Shown in pieces: positions 44,372 to 52,675 of a stretch of DNA of 64,000 nucleotides. The DNA lies in contig JAJEDD010000003.1 in NCBI GenBank assembly GCA_022821685.1, positions 1 to 64,000 of the forward strand, in the 5' to 3' direction. The notes under the pieces are model-generated. The model saw nothing but the letters and a program-made list of their open reading frames with translations. It was not told where the DNA came from and did not search any database. Position 1 is the first letter of the stretch; every line of letters starts with the position of its first letter. The stretch comes from Acidimicrobiia bacterium (GTDB lineage: Bacteria; Actinomycetota; Acidimicrobiia; Acidimicrobiales; Aldehydirespiratoraceae). The position numbers were made by a program, and so were the translations under genes.

Positions 44372-45448
44372 ATGACTGCGCCCGGCCCGGTGGAGGTGTC
44401 GTGGTTCGCGGCCCTCTGCGACGACGACTACCGGTATCTCGGGGTTCCCGATCCGGCGCTGGCCGCCAGCTGGGAGCACTGCCGCGACATCGCCCTGGCG
44501 GCCGACCGCAACGGCTTCGACAACATCCTGCTGCCCTCGGGGTACGCGCTGGGCATCGACGCCACCGCCTTCGCGGCCGGGGTGGCGCCCCTCACCGAGC
44601 GCATTCGGCTGCTGCTGGCGGTGCGGATGGGGGAGCTGTGGCTGCCGCAGCTGGCCCGCCAGATGGCCACTATCGACCGGATGCTCGGCGGACGGCTCAC
44701 CATCAACATCATCTCCAGCGACATGCCGGGCGAGTCGCTGGAATCGGCGCCTAGATACCGCCGCACCCTCGAGTGGATGCATGTGCTGCGCACCCTGCTC
44801 GACGGCGAGCCGGTGGACTTCCACGGCGAGTTCGTCGACCTGTCGCTCGACCCGCCCAAGGCCCGCACCGTCTCGGGCCGCTGCCCGCCGTTCTATTTCG
44901 GCGGGTTCTCCGAGGCCGCCAAGGAGACCGCGGCCGAGGCCTGCGACGTGTTTCTGACCTGGCCCGACACCGTGGCGGGCGTGGCTGCCACCGTCGCCGA
45001 CATGAAACAGCGGGCGGCCCGCCGCGGCCGGACCCTGCGCTACGGACTGCGCAGCCACATGATCGTGCGCGAGACCCACGACGAGGCCCGAGCGGCGGCC
45101 GCCGAGCTGGTGAGCCGCCTCGACGACACCGTGGGCGCCGCCATTCGGGGCCGCTCCCTCGACGCGGCCTCCGTCGGGGTGAGCCGCCAGGCCGAGCTGC
45201 GGGATCTGGCCGACGACGACGGCTACGCGGAGGCCAACCTGTGGACCGGCATCGGCCGGGCCCGCTCGGGTGCGGGCGCGGCCATCGTCGGCGATCCCGA
45301 CGAGGCGGCGGCCAAGCTGCAGGAGTACCGCCGCGTCGGGATCGACGCCTTCATCCTGTCGGGGTACCCGCACCTCGACGAGTGCGACCTGGTGGGTCGC
45401 CACGTCCTGCCCCAGCTAGACCGCGGTCCGCTGCAGATCGACCCCTGA
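44372..45448 (+). CDS. FMNH2-dependent alkanesulfonate monooxygenase-like (SsuD/LLM family)
   Basis: A 358-residue LLM monooxygenase. It shows the SsuD-type segments LAADRNGFDNILLPSGYALG, MGELWLPQLARQMATIDRML, RLTINIISSDMPGE and PPFYFGGFSEAAKE. SsuD releases sulfite from alkanesulfonates using reduced FMN, but no sulfonate transporter or flavin reductase is nearby, so the substrate is open. The ATG 44372 is used; the frame is open upstream over the aldo/keto reductase end. It is followed by a complete copy of the dispersed repeat. Confidence 0.87.
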   Translation: MTAPGPVEVSWFAALCDDDYRYLGVPDPALAASWEHCRDIALAADRNGFDNILLPSGYALGIDATAFAAGVAPLTERIRLLLAVRMGELWLPQLARQMATIDRMLGGRLTINIISSDMPGESLESAPRYRRTLEWMHVLRTLLDGEPVDFHGEFVDLSLDPPKARTVSGRCPPFYFGGFSEAAKETAAEACDVFLTWPDTVAGVAATVADMKQRAARRGRTLRYGLRSHMIVRETHDEARAAAAELVSRLDDTVGAAIRGRSLDAASVGVSRQAELRDLADDDGYAEANLWTGIGRARSGAGAAIVGDPDEAAAKLQEYRRVGIDAFILSGYPHLDECDLVGRHVLPQLDRGPLQIDP

Positions 45449-45472
45449 GCCTGATCGTTCGCCAGCACCTTC

Positions 45473-45625
45473 AGAGGGCGCGCGAGTAGGTGAGAGCCGA
45501 TCGCGTCGCAGCGGGGTCTTTCCCGCTCTTGTTCGCTGCGCCCACGGACCGCCTAAACACCCGGCTACACAGCCCACGGCCTCGCCCGTATGGGCACGAT
45601 TCGCTCACCTATTCGCGCGCCCTCT
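45473..45625 (+). repeat. dispersed intergenic repeat with terminal inverted repeats, copy B (complete)
   Basis: This 153-bp element begins AGAGGGCGCGCGAGTAGGTG and ends with its inverse; the 22-bp arms (45473-45494 and 45604-45625) differ at one position. The interior carries the core CTTGTTCGCTGCGCCCACGG and GGCCTCGCCCGTATGGGC shared with the other copies. It has no coding capacity and fills the gap between the monooxygenase and GH13 genes. The layout is that of a MITE or a large BIME/REP-like element. Confidence 0.88.
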
Positions 45626-45701
45626 CAATTGATTGAGCAAGCTCTGATTGGCCCCGGCCCGACACGGCGCGGGTGCGTCAAGGGTGTAGAGTGCGCCCGG
45701 C

Positions 45702-45715
45702 TGTAAACGCTTGCG
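45702..45715 (+). promoter_or_regulatory. LacI-type operator upstream of the GH13 gene
   Basis: TGTAAACGCTTGCG is a near-palindrome sharing the TAAACGnTTGC core with the sites before the sugar-binding lipoprotein (37707-37720) and the ATPase (48589-48600). It lies 11 bp before the GTG start, overlapping the ribosome-binding site region (GGAGGA at 45715-45720). A repressor bound here would block the alpha-glucosidase gene. Confidence 0.7.
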
Positions 45716-45726
45716 GAGGATGCCGG

Positions 45727-47337
45727 GTGGCGAGCAGCACGTCGCAAACGAGTACTTGGTGGCAGGGCGCGGTCGGCTACGAGGTCTACGTGCGCTCCTT
45801 CGCCGACTCCAACGGCGACGGCGTGGGAGACCTGGCCGGGATCACCGAACGGCTCGACTATCTGAGCTGGCTGGGCGTCGACGCCGTCTGGATCACCCCC
45901 TTCTATCCGTCGCCGGGCCACGACCACGGCTACGACGTGAGCGACTACTGCGAGGTCGCTCCCCGCCACGGGACCCTCGCAGACTTCGATGCGCTGGTCG
46001 GCGCCGCCCACCGCCGAGGCCTGCGAGTGATGGTCGACATCGTGCCCAACCACACGTCGAGCGAGCACCGCTGGTTCGCCGCCGCCCGCCGCGACCCCGA
46101 CGGCGAGCACCGCAGCCGCTATCTGTGGCGGGACCCCGCCCCCGACGGCGGACCGCCCAACAATTGGCGCAGCCACTTCGGTGGCCCAGCCTGGACCCTC
46201 GACGAGGCCTCCGGACAGTACTGGTGCCATCTGTTCCTGCCGGAGCAGCCCGACCTCAACTGGCGCAGCGAAGCGGTGCGCGACGACTTCGACAAGATCC
46301 TCAAGTGGTGGATCGACAGGGGAGTGGACGGCTTTCGCGTCGACGTGGCCCACGGCCTCATCAAGGACGCCGACTGGCGCGACAACCCTCAGATCGCGCC
46401 CCTCACCGAGGGCATGGACCCCCGCGCCGCCTTCAACGCCTTCGAGCACCTCCACGACCTGAACCAGCCCGACAACGACGACATCTTCCGGCGCTGGCAC
46501 CGGTTGTGCGCGCCCCATCAGGCGATGCTGCTCGGCGAGGTCAACCCGCCCGGACCCGAGCGCATGTCCGGCTACGTCTCGCCCGGCGCCCTCGACCGGG
46601 CCTTCTTCCTGCGGCTGGCGATGCTGCGCTGGGAGCCCCGAAGGCTGCTGGAGATGGCTCGGGCCATGCACGACGCCGCCCCGCAGGGAATCTCCTGGGT
46701 GATGAGCAACCACGACCAGCCCCGCCCGGTGAGCCGCTTCGGCGGCGGCACCGCCGGCGTGCGCCGGTCGCTGGCGATGAGCACGCTGATGATGGCGCTG
46801 GGCGGAACGCCGTTTTTGTATCAGGGCGAGGAGCTGGGCCTCGACGACGGCGTGCTGCGCGGCGGCGGGTACGACCCGGTGACGGTGCGCAACGTGGGCG
46901 CCACCAGCGGGCGCGACGGATGCCGCACCCCGATGCCGTGGGACTCGAGTCCCCACAACGGCTTCAGCGCGGCCCAGCCCTGGATCGACGCCCACCCCCG
47001 CCGCGCCGGGCAGACCGTCGCCGCCCAGCGCGACGACCCCGAGTCACCGCTGCACTGCTTCCGCAGCCTGCTGGCCGCCCGCCGGCAGCATCCCGACATG
47101 TGGCGTGCGCCGCTGGAGTGGATCGACGCCCGAGACCCGCAGGTGACGGCGCTGCGGCGCGGCTCGATCACGGTGGTGGCCAACCTGTCGGAGAGCCGCA
47201 CCGACGTCGCGCTGGGCTCGCCCGGATGGCAGCCGGTCTTCGAGAGTCGCAGCGGCAGCCGCCTCGACGGCCCGGCTTGCGACGCGGTGTCGGTCCCGGC
47301 TGAGACCAGCGTGGTGCTGGTTAACGACCAGCGATAG
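45727..47337 (+). CDS. GH13 alpha-glucosidase (oligo-1,6-/alpha-glucosidase type)
   Basis: A 536-residue cytoplasmic glycoside hydrolase hydrolysing alpha-linked glucosides. The (beta/alpha)8 barrel motifs are VDIVPNHTS, DGFRVDVAHG (nucleophile Asp206), LLGEVNPPG (acid/base Glu271) and VMSNHDQPR (Asp330). DSNGDGVGDLAGI and FYPSPGHDHGYDVSDY are typical of the alpha-glucosidase subfamily. The GTG at 45727 follows GGAGGA and is preferred over an upstream ATG that would overlap the operator. No signal peptide is present, so it acts on imported oligosaccharides delivered by the nearby ABC transporter. A LacI-type operator precedes it. Confidence 0.94.
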   Translation: MASSTSQTSTWWQGAVGYEVYVRSFADSNGDGVGDLAGITERLDYLSWLGVDAVWITPFYPSPGHDHGYDVSDYCEVAPRHGTLADFDALVGAAHRRGLRVMVDIVPNHTSSEHRWFAAARRDPDGEHRSRYLWRDPAPDGGPPNNWRSHFGGPAWTLDEASGQYWCHLFLPEQPDLNWRSEAVRDDFDKILKWWIDRGVDGFRVDVAHGLIKDADWRDNPQIAPLTEGMDPRAAFNAFEHLHDLNQPDNDDIFRRWHRLCAPHQAMLLGEVNPPGPERMSGYVSPGALDRAFFLRLAMLRWEPRRLLEMARAMHDAAPQGISWVMSNHDQPRPVSRFGGGTAGVRRSLAMSTLMMALGGTPFLYQGEELGLDDGVLRGGGYDPVTVRNVGATSGRDGCRTPMPWDSSPHNGFSAAQPWIDAHPRRAGQTVAAQRDDPESPLHCFRSLLAARRQHPDMWRAPLEWIDARDPQVTALRRGSITVVANLSESRTDVALGSPGWQPVFESRSGSRLDGPACDAVSVPAETSVVLVNDQR

Positions 47338-47385
47338 CTCCCGAGGGCTGGGCCGACGGCCCGCGGCGGGGCTAGGGCGGGACGC

Positions 47386-48570
<1,185 letters not shown>

Positions 48571-48588
48571 AGGACACTCCCGACTCTC

Positions 48589-48600
48589 GCAAACGTTTGC
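48589..48600 (-). promoter_or_regulatory. LacI-type operator upstream of the transporter ATPase
   Basis: GCAAACGTTTGC is a perfect 12-bp palindrome 18 bp upstream of the ATPase start codon. It is the strongest of three similar sites in the window and matches the classic LacI/CcpA-family operator shape. Confidence 0.75.
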
Positions 48601-48653
48601 ACGCGGCACAATACACGCGCTCGCACCGCTGTCTCTCAGCGGCCCCCTTGCGC

Positions 48654-49268
48654 TCATCCATGGGCGCTTTCATGCACCTCTGCCGTGTCGGTCGATCCGT
48701 AGAGGGCCGCGACGTAGGCGTCGGCATCCGCGGTCAGCAGTTCGACGTCGGCCGCGGCGATGAGGCCAAGATTGCGATAGCGGCCCTCGTGGTCGAGCCC
48801 GAAGCCGATCACGTACGGGTCGGTCACCTCGGCGCCCGCGAAGTCGATCTCCACCGGAACCACCCGCCGGACCCGTCGGTCGAGCAGCGTGCACACGGCC
48901 ACCGACCGGGGGCGGCGCCGCTGAAGCTCCGAGCGCAGGAAGGCGGTGCTGAGGCCGGTGTCGACGATGTCCTCAACGATCACCGCGTCGCGGCCTGCGA
49001 TGTCGAGATCCAGGTCCTTGAGCAGGCGGACCCGGCCCTGGCCCGGGGCATAGGGCGTGATGGCCATGAAGTCCACGCTCACCGGCACGGTCATGGCCCT
49101 CACCAGGTCGGCCAGGAACGGCACGCTGCCCCGCAGCACGCCGATGAGCACCGCGCCGGCCGGGTAGCGGGCCGACATGGCGGCGGCCAGCCGGGCGACG
49201 ATCCCCTCGATCTGCGCCGCGGTCAGCAGCACGCGCGGCTCACCGGGGCGCAGCGGGTCGGACGGCAC
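48654..49268 (-). CDS. hpt: hypoxanthine(-guanine) phosphoribosyltransferase
   Basis: A 204-residue type I phosphoribosyltransferase for purine salvage. The PRPP-binding motif is [12 protein letters not shown], the phosphate loop is GVLRGSVPF and the base-binding region [12 protein letters not shown]. It is translated from GTG at 49268 ([11 protein letters not shown]). The start lies within one unit of an imperfect 54-bp tandem repeat shared with the end of the upstream MerR gene, suggesting that the intergenic region was duplicated. It is the last gene of the minus-strand gcvH-FHA-MerR run. Confidence 0.94.
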   Translation of the reverse strand: MPSDPLRPGEPRVLLTAAQIEGIVARLAAAMSARYPAGAVLIGVLRGSVPFLADLVRAMTVPVSVDFMAITPYAPGQGRVRLLKDLDLDIAGRDAVIVEDIVDTGLSTAFLRSELQRRRPRSVAVCTLLDRRVRRVVPVEIDFAGAEVTDPYVIGFGLDHEGRYRNLGLIAAADVELLTADADAYVAALYGSTDTAEVHESAHG

Positions 49269-49358
49269 CGTCAGTCAGTCCAGGTGGGGGCGCATGGCTG
49301 GGCCCAGCGGGTCGGAGGTCACCGGCGGTCAGTCCAGATGGGGGCGCATGGCCTGGCG
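49251..49358. repeat. imperfect 54-bp tandem duplication at the hpt / MerR junction
   Basis: Units 49251-49304 and 49305-49358 start with CAGCGGGTCGGA and contain GGTCAGTCCAG or AGTCAGTCCAG then TGGGGGCGCATGGC. I count six differences in 54 positions. The second unit holds the last codons and stop of the MerR gene (AMRPHLD); the first repeats those codons out of context and supplies the hpt start. Confidence 0.85.
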
Positions 49359-50057
49359 CACCAGGAGCTGGCGCAGCGATTCGGTCAGGCCGACGATCTC
49401 GGCCAACTCGGCTCGCACCCGCTCGCTGTTGCCCCGAGCGATCAGCGGGCCCAGCAGCTGCTCGTAGATGCCGGCCTCGCGGTCGGCGGCCACCCTGAAC
49501 ATTCTCAGGTTGCGGGCCGGTATGCCGTGATCGGCCAGCGCGGCGGCCGTCCTCGCCACCAGCAGCGCATCGGCGTCGTACACCGGTCCGTCGTCGGCGC
49601 GCTCTTTGGCCGGGGTGATGATGCCGAGGCGGCCCAGCTCGACGATGTGCTCGGCGTCGACGCCCACAGCGCGGGCCAGTTGCTCGGTGGTCATGCCGTC
49701 CGGGCCCGCCTCCTGCGCCGCGGCCTCGTCGGCGGCGGACTCGGCGGGTGAGCGGGCCGCGAACAGCGACGGGGTGGCGGGGACCGCCTCGGATTTCGGG
49801 GCGGTCTTTGCCACCGCTCCGTCGGCCAGCCGGCGCTTGATCTCCTTGAGAGGCAGGAAGTTGTCGCGCTGCTGGATGAGCACCCAGTTGAGCCGCTCGA
49901 TGTCGGCCTCGAAGAACTTCCGGTAGCCCGACGGGGTCCGCTGGGGGGCGATCAGTTCCTGGCTCTCCAGGAACCGGATCTTGGAGATGGTCAGGTCGGG
50001 GTGCTCGTCGGCGAGCAGCGCCAGCACCTCGCCGATCGACAGGTGGGCGCGGCCCAT
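49329..50057 (-). CDS. ftsR: MerR-family regulator, FtsR/Rv1828-like
   Basis: A 242-residue regulator. The N-terminal winged-helix DNA-binding domain reads LSIGEVLALLADEHPDLTIS then KIRFLESQELIAPQRTPSGYRKF. A second MerR-like helix-turn-helix is visible around TTEQLARAVGVDAEHI, as in actinobacterial FtsR and Rv1828. In Corynebacterium FtsR controls ftsZ and cell division. The gene follows the FHA gene with a 1-nt overlap and lies in the conserved gcvH-garA-merR order, which supports the name. Function here is inferred from synteny. Confidence 0.85.
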   Translation of the reverse strand: MGRAHLSIGEVLALLADEHPDLTISKIRFLESQELIAPQRTPSGYRKFFEADIERLNWVLIQQRDNFLPLKEIKRRLADGAVAKTAPKSEAVPATPSLFAARSPAESAADEAAAQEAGPDGMTTEQLARAVGVDAEHIVELGRLGIITPAKERADDGPVYDADALLVARTAAALADHGIPARNLRMFRVAADREAGIYEQLLGPLIARGNSERVRAELAEIVGLTESLRQLLVRQAMRPHLD

Positions 50058-50527
50058 CAGGGCGAGGTTCCGTGCACGAAGACCAGCTTGAACTTGCCCA
50101 CCTGCACCTCGTCGCCCTCGCTGAGCTCGCCCTGCTCCACCAGTTGGCGATTGACGTAGGTGCCGTTCAGCGAGCCGACATCGCGGATCGAGTAGCGGGC
50201 CCCGTCGCGGGCCACCTCGGCGTGGCGGCGCGACACCGTGATGTCGTCGAGGAAGATGTCGCTGCTCGGATCGCGTCCCAGCGACACCACGTCGGAGTCC
50301 AGTGCGTAGCGGGCCCCGGCCTTGGGGCCCTGATTGACCACAAAGAGGCCCTGGTGCCGCCCGAAGGCCGACCGGTCGACGTAGACCGTGCCCGGCGAGG
50401 CGTCGGGCTCCACCACCCGATGCTCGGTGGTGGCGTCGGCAGCCTCCGGCGGCGCGTCGCTGGACCCGCCGGCGTCGGCTGGGCGGCGGTTGGCGTCACC
50501 GCTGGCCGGGTCCGGTGTGGACGCCAT
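50057..50527 (-). CDS. garA: FHA-domain protein, GarA/OdhI family
   Basis: A 156-residue phosphothreonine-binding protein. The FHA domain (about residues 75-145) has GRDPSSDIFLDDITVSRRHAE and SLNGTYVNR. In mycobacteria GarA switches glutamate/2-oxoglutarate metabolism and is controlled by Thr phosphorylation of an N-terminal ETTS motif by PknB/PknG. Here the disordered N-terminus has only DATTEHRVV (Thr33-Thr34), not the exact motif, so kinase control may differ. It is 4 bp downstream of gcvH and overlaps the MerR gene, as in the mycobacterial cluster. Confidence 0.88.
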   Translation of the reverse strand: MASTPDPASGDANRRPADAGGSSDAPPEAADATTEHRVVEPDASPGTVYVDRSAFGRHQGLFVVNQGPKAGARYALDSDVVSLGRDPSSDIFLDDITVSRRHAEVARDGARYSIRDVGSLNGTYVNRQLVEQGELSEGDEVQVGKFKLVFVHGTSP

Positions 50528-50531
50528 GGCC

Positions 50532-50912
50532 CTAGCCCGCTATCAGGTCCCTGTAGCCGTCAGCGTCGAGCAGGCTGTCGAGCTGAGCGGAGTCGTCGAA
50601 GGTGACGGTGCAGATCCAGCCGTCGCCGTAGGGGTCCTCGTTGAGCCGCTGCGGGGCACCGGCGAGCTCGTCGTTGACCTCGCTCACCACGCCGCCCACC
50701 GGGGCGAACAGCTCCGACACCGACTTGGTGGACTCGACCTCTCCGAACGGCTCCCCCTGCTCGACCCGGTCGCCCACCTGGGGCAGCTCCACGTAGACGA
50801 CGTCGCCGAGCGCGTCCTGGGCGTAGTCGGTGATGCCGATGCGGACGACGTCGCCGTCGGCCTGGGCCCATTCGTGGTCGGTGGAGTAGCGCAGTTCCTC
50901 GGGAATGTTCAT
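50532..50912 (-). CDS. gcvH: glycine cleavage system H protein
   Basis: A 126-residue lipoyl carrier that shuttles the aminomethyl group between GcvP, GcvT and lipoamide dehydrogenase. The lipoylation site is Lys63 in VESTKSVSEL. The N-terminus (LRYSTDHEWAQADGD) is canonical. It leads a minus-strand run gcvH-garA-ftsR-hpt. The other two structural genes, gcvT (52.7 kb) and gcvP (61.4-58.5 kb), lie in the same 12-kb neighbourhood. Confidence 0.97.
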   Translation of the reverse strand: MNIPEELRYSTDHEWAQADGDVVRIGITDYAQDALGDVVYVELPQVGDRVEQGEPFGEVESTKSVSELFAPVGGVVSEVNDELAGAPQRLNEDPYGDGWICTVTFDDSAQLDSLLDADGYRDLIAG

Positions 50913-50962
50913 GCCCCGAAGCTACCCCATACCGCCGGCGATGTCGCGACGGAGCACCGATT

Positions 50963-50992
50963 GGCCGGACTGGCTCGCCTATTGGCTCGGCC
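50963..50992 (+). repeat. dispersed repeat right-end fragment (copy F)
   Basis: GGCCGGACTGGCTCGCCTAT then TGGCTCGGCC closely matches the right end of copy A (30043-30072). It lies in the 119-bp divergent gap between gcvH and the DUF151 gene. No core segment is attached, so it is a truncated copy. Confidence 0.65.
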
Positions 50993-51031
50993 CCTTCTTC
51001 GCTCGGCCCTTGGCGGGGTTAGGATTCGGGC

Positions 51032-51532
51032 GTGCAGCAGATGGAGCTTGTCGGGGTGAGGGTGGAACTGCCGTCCAACACCCCGATTGTGCTGCTGCGG
51101 GAGATGTCGGAGGCGGCCCGGCTGCTGCCGATCTTCATCGGCGCGCCCGAGGCGACCGCCATCGCCATTGCCCTCGACGGCGTGACCACGCCCCGGCCCA
51201 TGACCCACGACCTGCTGCGCAACGTGCTCGACGAGTTGTCGGCCGACGTGGAGCGGGTGGTGGTGACCGAGTTGCGCGACAAGACCTTCTTCGCCGAACT
51301 GCACCTGCGGCGCGACGGCGGCAGCGTGGTGCTGTCGAGCCGCCCGTCGGACGCCATCGCCCTCGCGGCCCGCACCGGCACTCCGATCTTCGCGGAGGAG
51401 GCGGTGATCCAGGAGGCGGGCTACACCACCGACGGCTCAGCCGTGGCCGGCCGGCAGCAGGCCGAAGAGGTGGTGGAGCAGTTCAAGGAGTTCATCGACT
51501 CCGTCTCGCCCGAGGACTTCGGCAACCAATAG
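51032..51532 (+). CDS. bifunctional nuclease family protein (DUF151)
   Basis: A 166-residue protein with the DUF151 core: MELVGVRVELPSNTPIVLLR, LPIFIGAPEATAIAIAL, RPMTHDLLRNVLDEL and SSRPSDAIALAARTGTPIF. Family members have DNase and RNase activity; the cellular role in actinobacteria is unclear, although the gene is conserved beside gcvH and MerR genes (Rv1829 position). The start is GTG 51032. It is divergent from gcvH. The C-terminal acidic tail is probably disordered. Confidence 0.92.
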   Translation: MQQMELVGVRVELPSNTPIVLLREMSEAARLLPIFIGAPEATAIAIALDGVTTPRPMTHDLLRNVLDELSADVERVVVTELRDKTFFAELHLRRDGGSVVLSSRPSDAIALAARTGTPIFAEEAVIQEAGYTTDGSAVAGRQQAEEVVEQFKEFIDSVSPEDFGNQ

Positions 51533-51565
51533 AGCCCCCGACCCGCAGGGATCAGACAGCAAAGA

Positions 51566-51886
51566 TCAGGCGGCGACCGGCAGACCGTACTTGCGGCCGA
51601 TCCACTCCATGTCGCTGCGGTTCAAGAGCTTCACCCTCACGTCCGGGTAGTTCTCGGTCAGCAGCCGCAGCTTCTGGCGCTTGCGGTTGACCAGCCGCTG
51701 TCGCAGCGTGGTCAGTTCCACGTACATGTCGAAGTCGGGCAGGTAGAAGTCGGGAGTGAATCCGCACGCCGTGTTCCCGTCGGGGTCGCGCTCGAGCACG
51801 AACATGCGGGGCTCGTATTCCCAGCGGATCCCGTAGGAGTCGAGCAGGGTGGCGAAGGCCTGCTCGGAGGGGTGGGCGAACGTCAT
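51566..51886 (-). CDS. small PD-(D/E)XK nuclease-like protein of unknown function
   Basis: A 106-residue protein. The pattern GFTPDFYLPDFDMYVELTTL followed by NRKRQKLRLLTENYPDVRV fits a minimal PD-(D/E)XK fold: Asp before a hydrophobic strand, then E-x-T in place of E-x-K, then a basic helix. The N-terminus (SEQAFATLLDSYGIRWEYEP) is the usual lead helix and strand of such nucleases. It could cut or repair DNA or be a catalytically altered binder. It begins 8 bp after the stop of the MerR-like gene and is probably co-transcribed with it. Confidence 0.7.
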   Translation of the reverse strand: MTFAHPSEQAFATLLDSYGIRWEYEPRMFVLERDPDGNTACGFTPDFYLPDFDMYVELTTLRQRLVNRKRQKLRLLTENYPDVRVKLLNRSDMEWIGRKYGLPVAA

Positions 51887-51894
51887 CGCCGGGG

Positions 51895-52413
51895 TCAGGA
51901 CTCTCCGATGGCGGCGCGCAACTCGTCGGCCTCGTCGTCTGCGGCTTCGTCGTCGGCATCGTCTGCGGCGTCGTCGGCCGACGGCCGGAACTCGATGATG
52001 GCCGCGTCCACCTCCTGCTCCACGGTCGACAGCGGCAGCACGTTCAGCACGCCCTGTCCCTGCTGCAGCACGTCGATCAACTCGGCGTGGCTGCGGGCGC
52101 ACACCACGTTGGATCCGTCGATCACGAGATTGGCCCGCGAGATGTCCTCCTGGAGCTCGCTGCGCATGTAGTCGAAGATCGAGCGGACCTTCTCCAGCTT
52201 GATCCCCGAGTCGAGCAGGCGCTTGATCACCTTGAGCTCAAGCAGGTTGGCGTAGCTGTAGCGCCGGCGGCTGCCGCTGCCGGCGGCCTGGGCCAGAGAG
52301 GGCACCAGCAGATCGGTGCGGGCCCAATAGTCGAGCTGGCGGTAGCTGATGCCGACAACCTCGGCGGTCAGCTTGGCGCTGTAGCCGAGGCTGGTGTGGG
52401 CAATCGGGTCCAT
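51895..52413 (-). CDS. MerR-family regulator (Rv1830-like)
   Basis: A 172-residue regulator. The N-terminal MerR domain is YSAKLTAEVVGISYRQLDYW then ARTDLLVPS, with SRRRYSYANLLELKVIKRLL as wing and linker. The C-terminus (DIS then RANLVIDGSNVVCARSHAEL) is followed by an Asp/Ala-rich acidic tail. The start MDPIAHTS (52413) has AGGAG upstream. Position beside DUF151 and gcv genes matches Rv1830 of Mycobacterium. Targets are unknown. It is divergent from gcvT, with a repeat copy between them. Confidence 0.86.
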   Translation of the reverse strand: MDPIAHTSLGYSAKLTAEVVGISYRQLDYWARTDLLVPSLAQAAGSGSRRRYSYANLLELKVIKRLLDSGIKLEKVRSIFDYMRSELQEDISRANLVIDGSNVVCARSHAELIDVLQQGQGVLNVLPLSTVEQEVDAAIIEFRPSADDAADDADDEAADDEADELRAAIGES

Positions 52414-52540
52414 GAGCCGCTCCTTGCTTGTGATCGTTGCTTGTCGCCGAGGCGGACACAATGACAGCACCGGAATTACGAGACTGTCACCCACAGAACT
52501 CTACGGTCACACCACCCGCCAGTCAACCACCGGCCTCAAG

Positions 52541-52650
52541 GGCTGGGCGCGCCCGGCCCATACAGGCGAGGCCGTGGGCTGTGTTGCCGGGGTTGGGGAG
52601 GCCAGTGAGCGCAGCGAACAAGCGCCCTTGCCGCGGCGCAACGGGCCTCG
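52541..52650 (-). repeat. dispersed intergenic repeat, copy D (reverse orientation)
   Basis: On the minus strand this reads CTTGTTCGCTGCGCTCACTG, then CAACACAGCCCACGGCCTCG and CCTGTATGGGCCG, the same order as copies A and B. It lies in the 262-bp gap between the MerR gene and gcvT, 25 bp before the gcvT start. No glycine riboswitch is seen in this gap. Confidence 0.8.
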
Positions 52651-52675
52651 CATCCCCTTACGCTTGCCGGTCGAT

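Noticed and set aside
52414..52675. Glycine riboswitch upstream of gcvT
   Set aside because: No conserved glycine-aptamer core was seen; the space is mostly the dispersed repeat.
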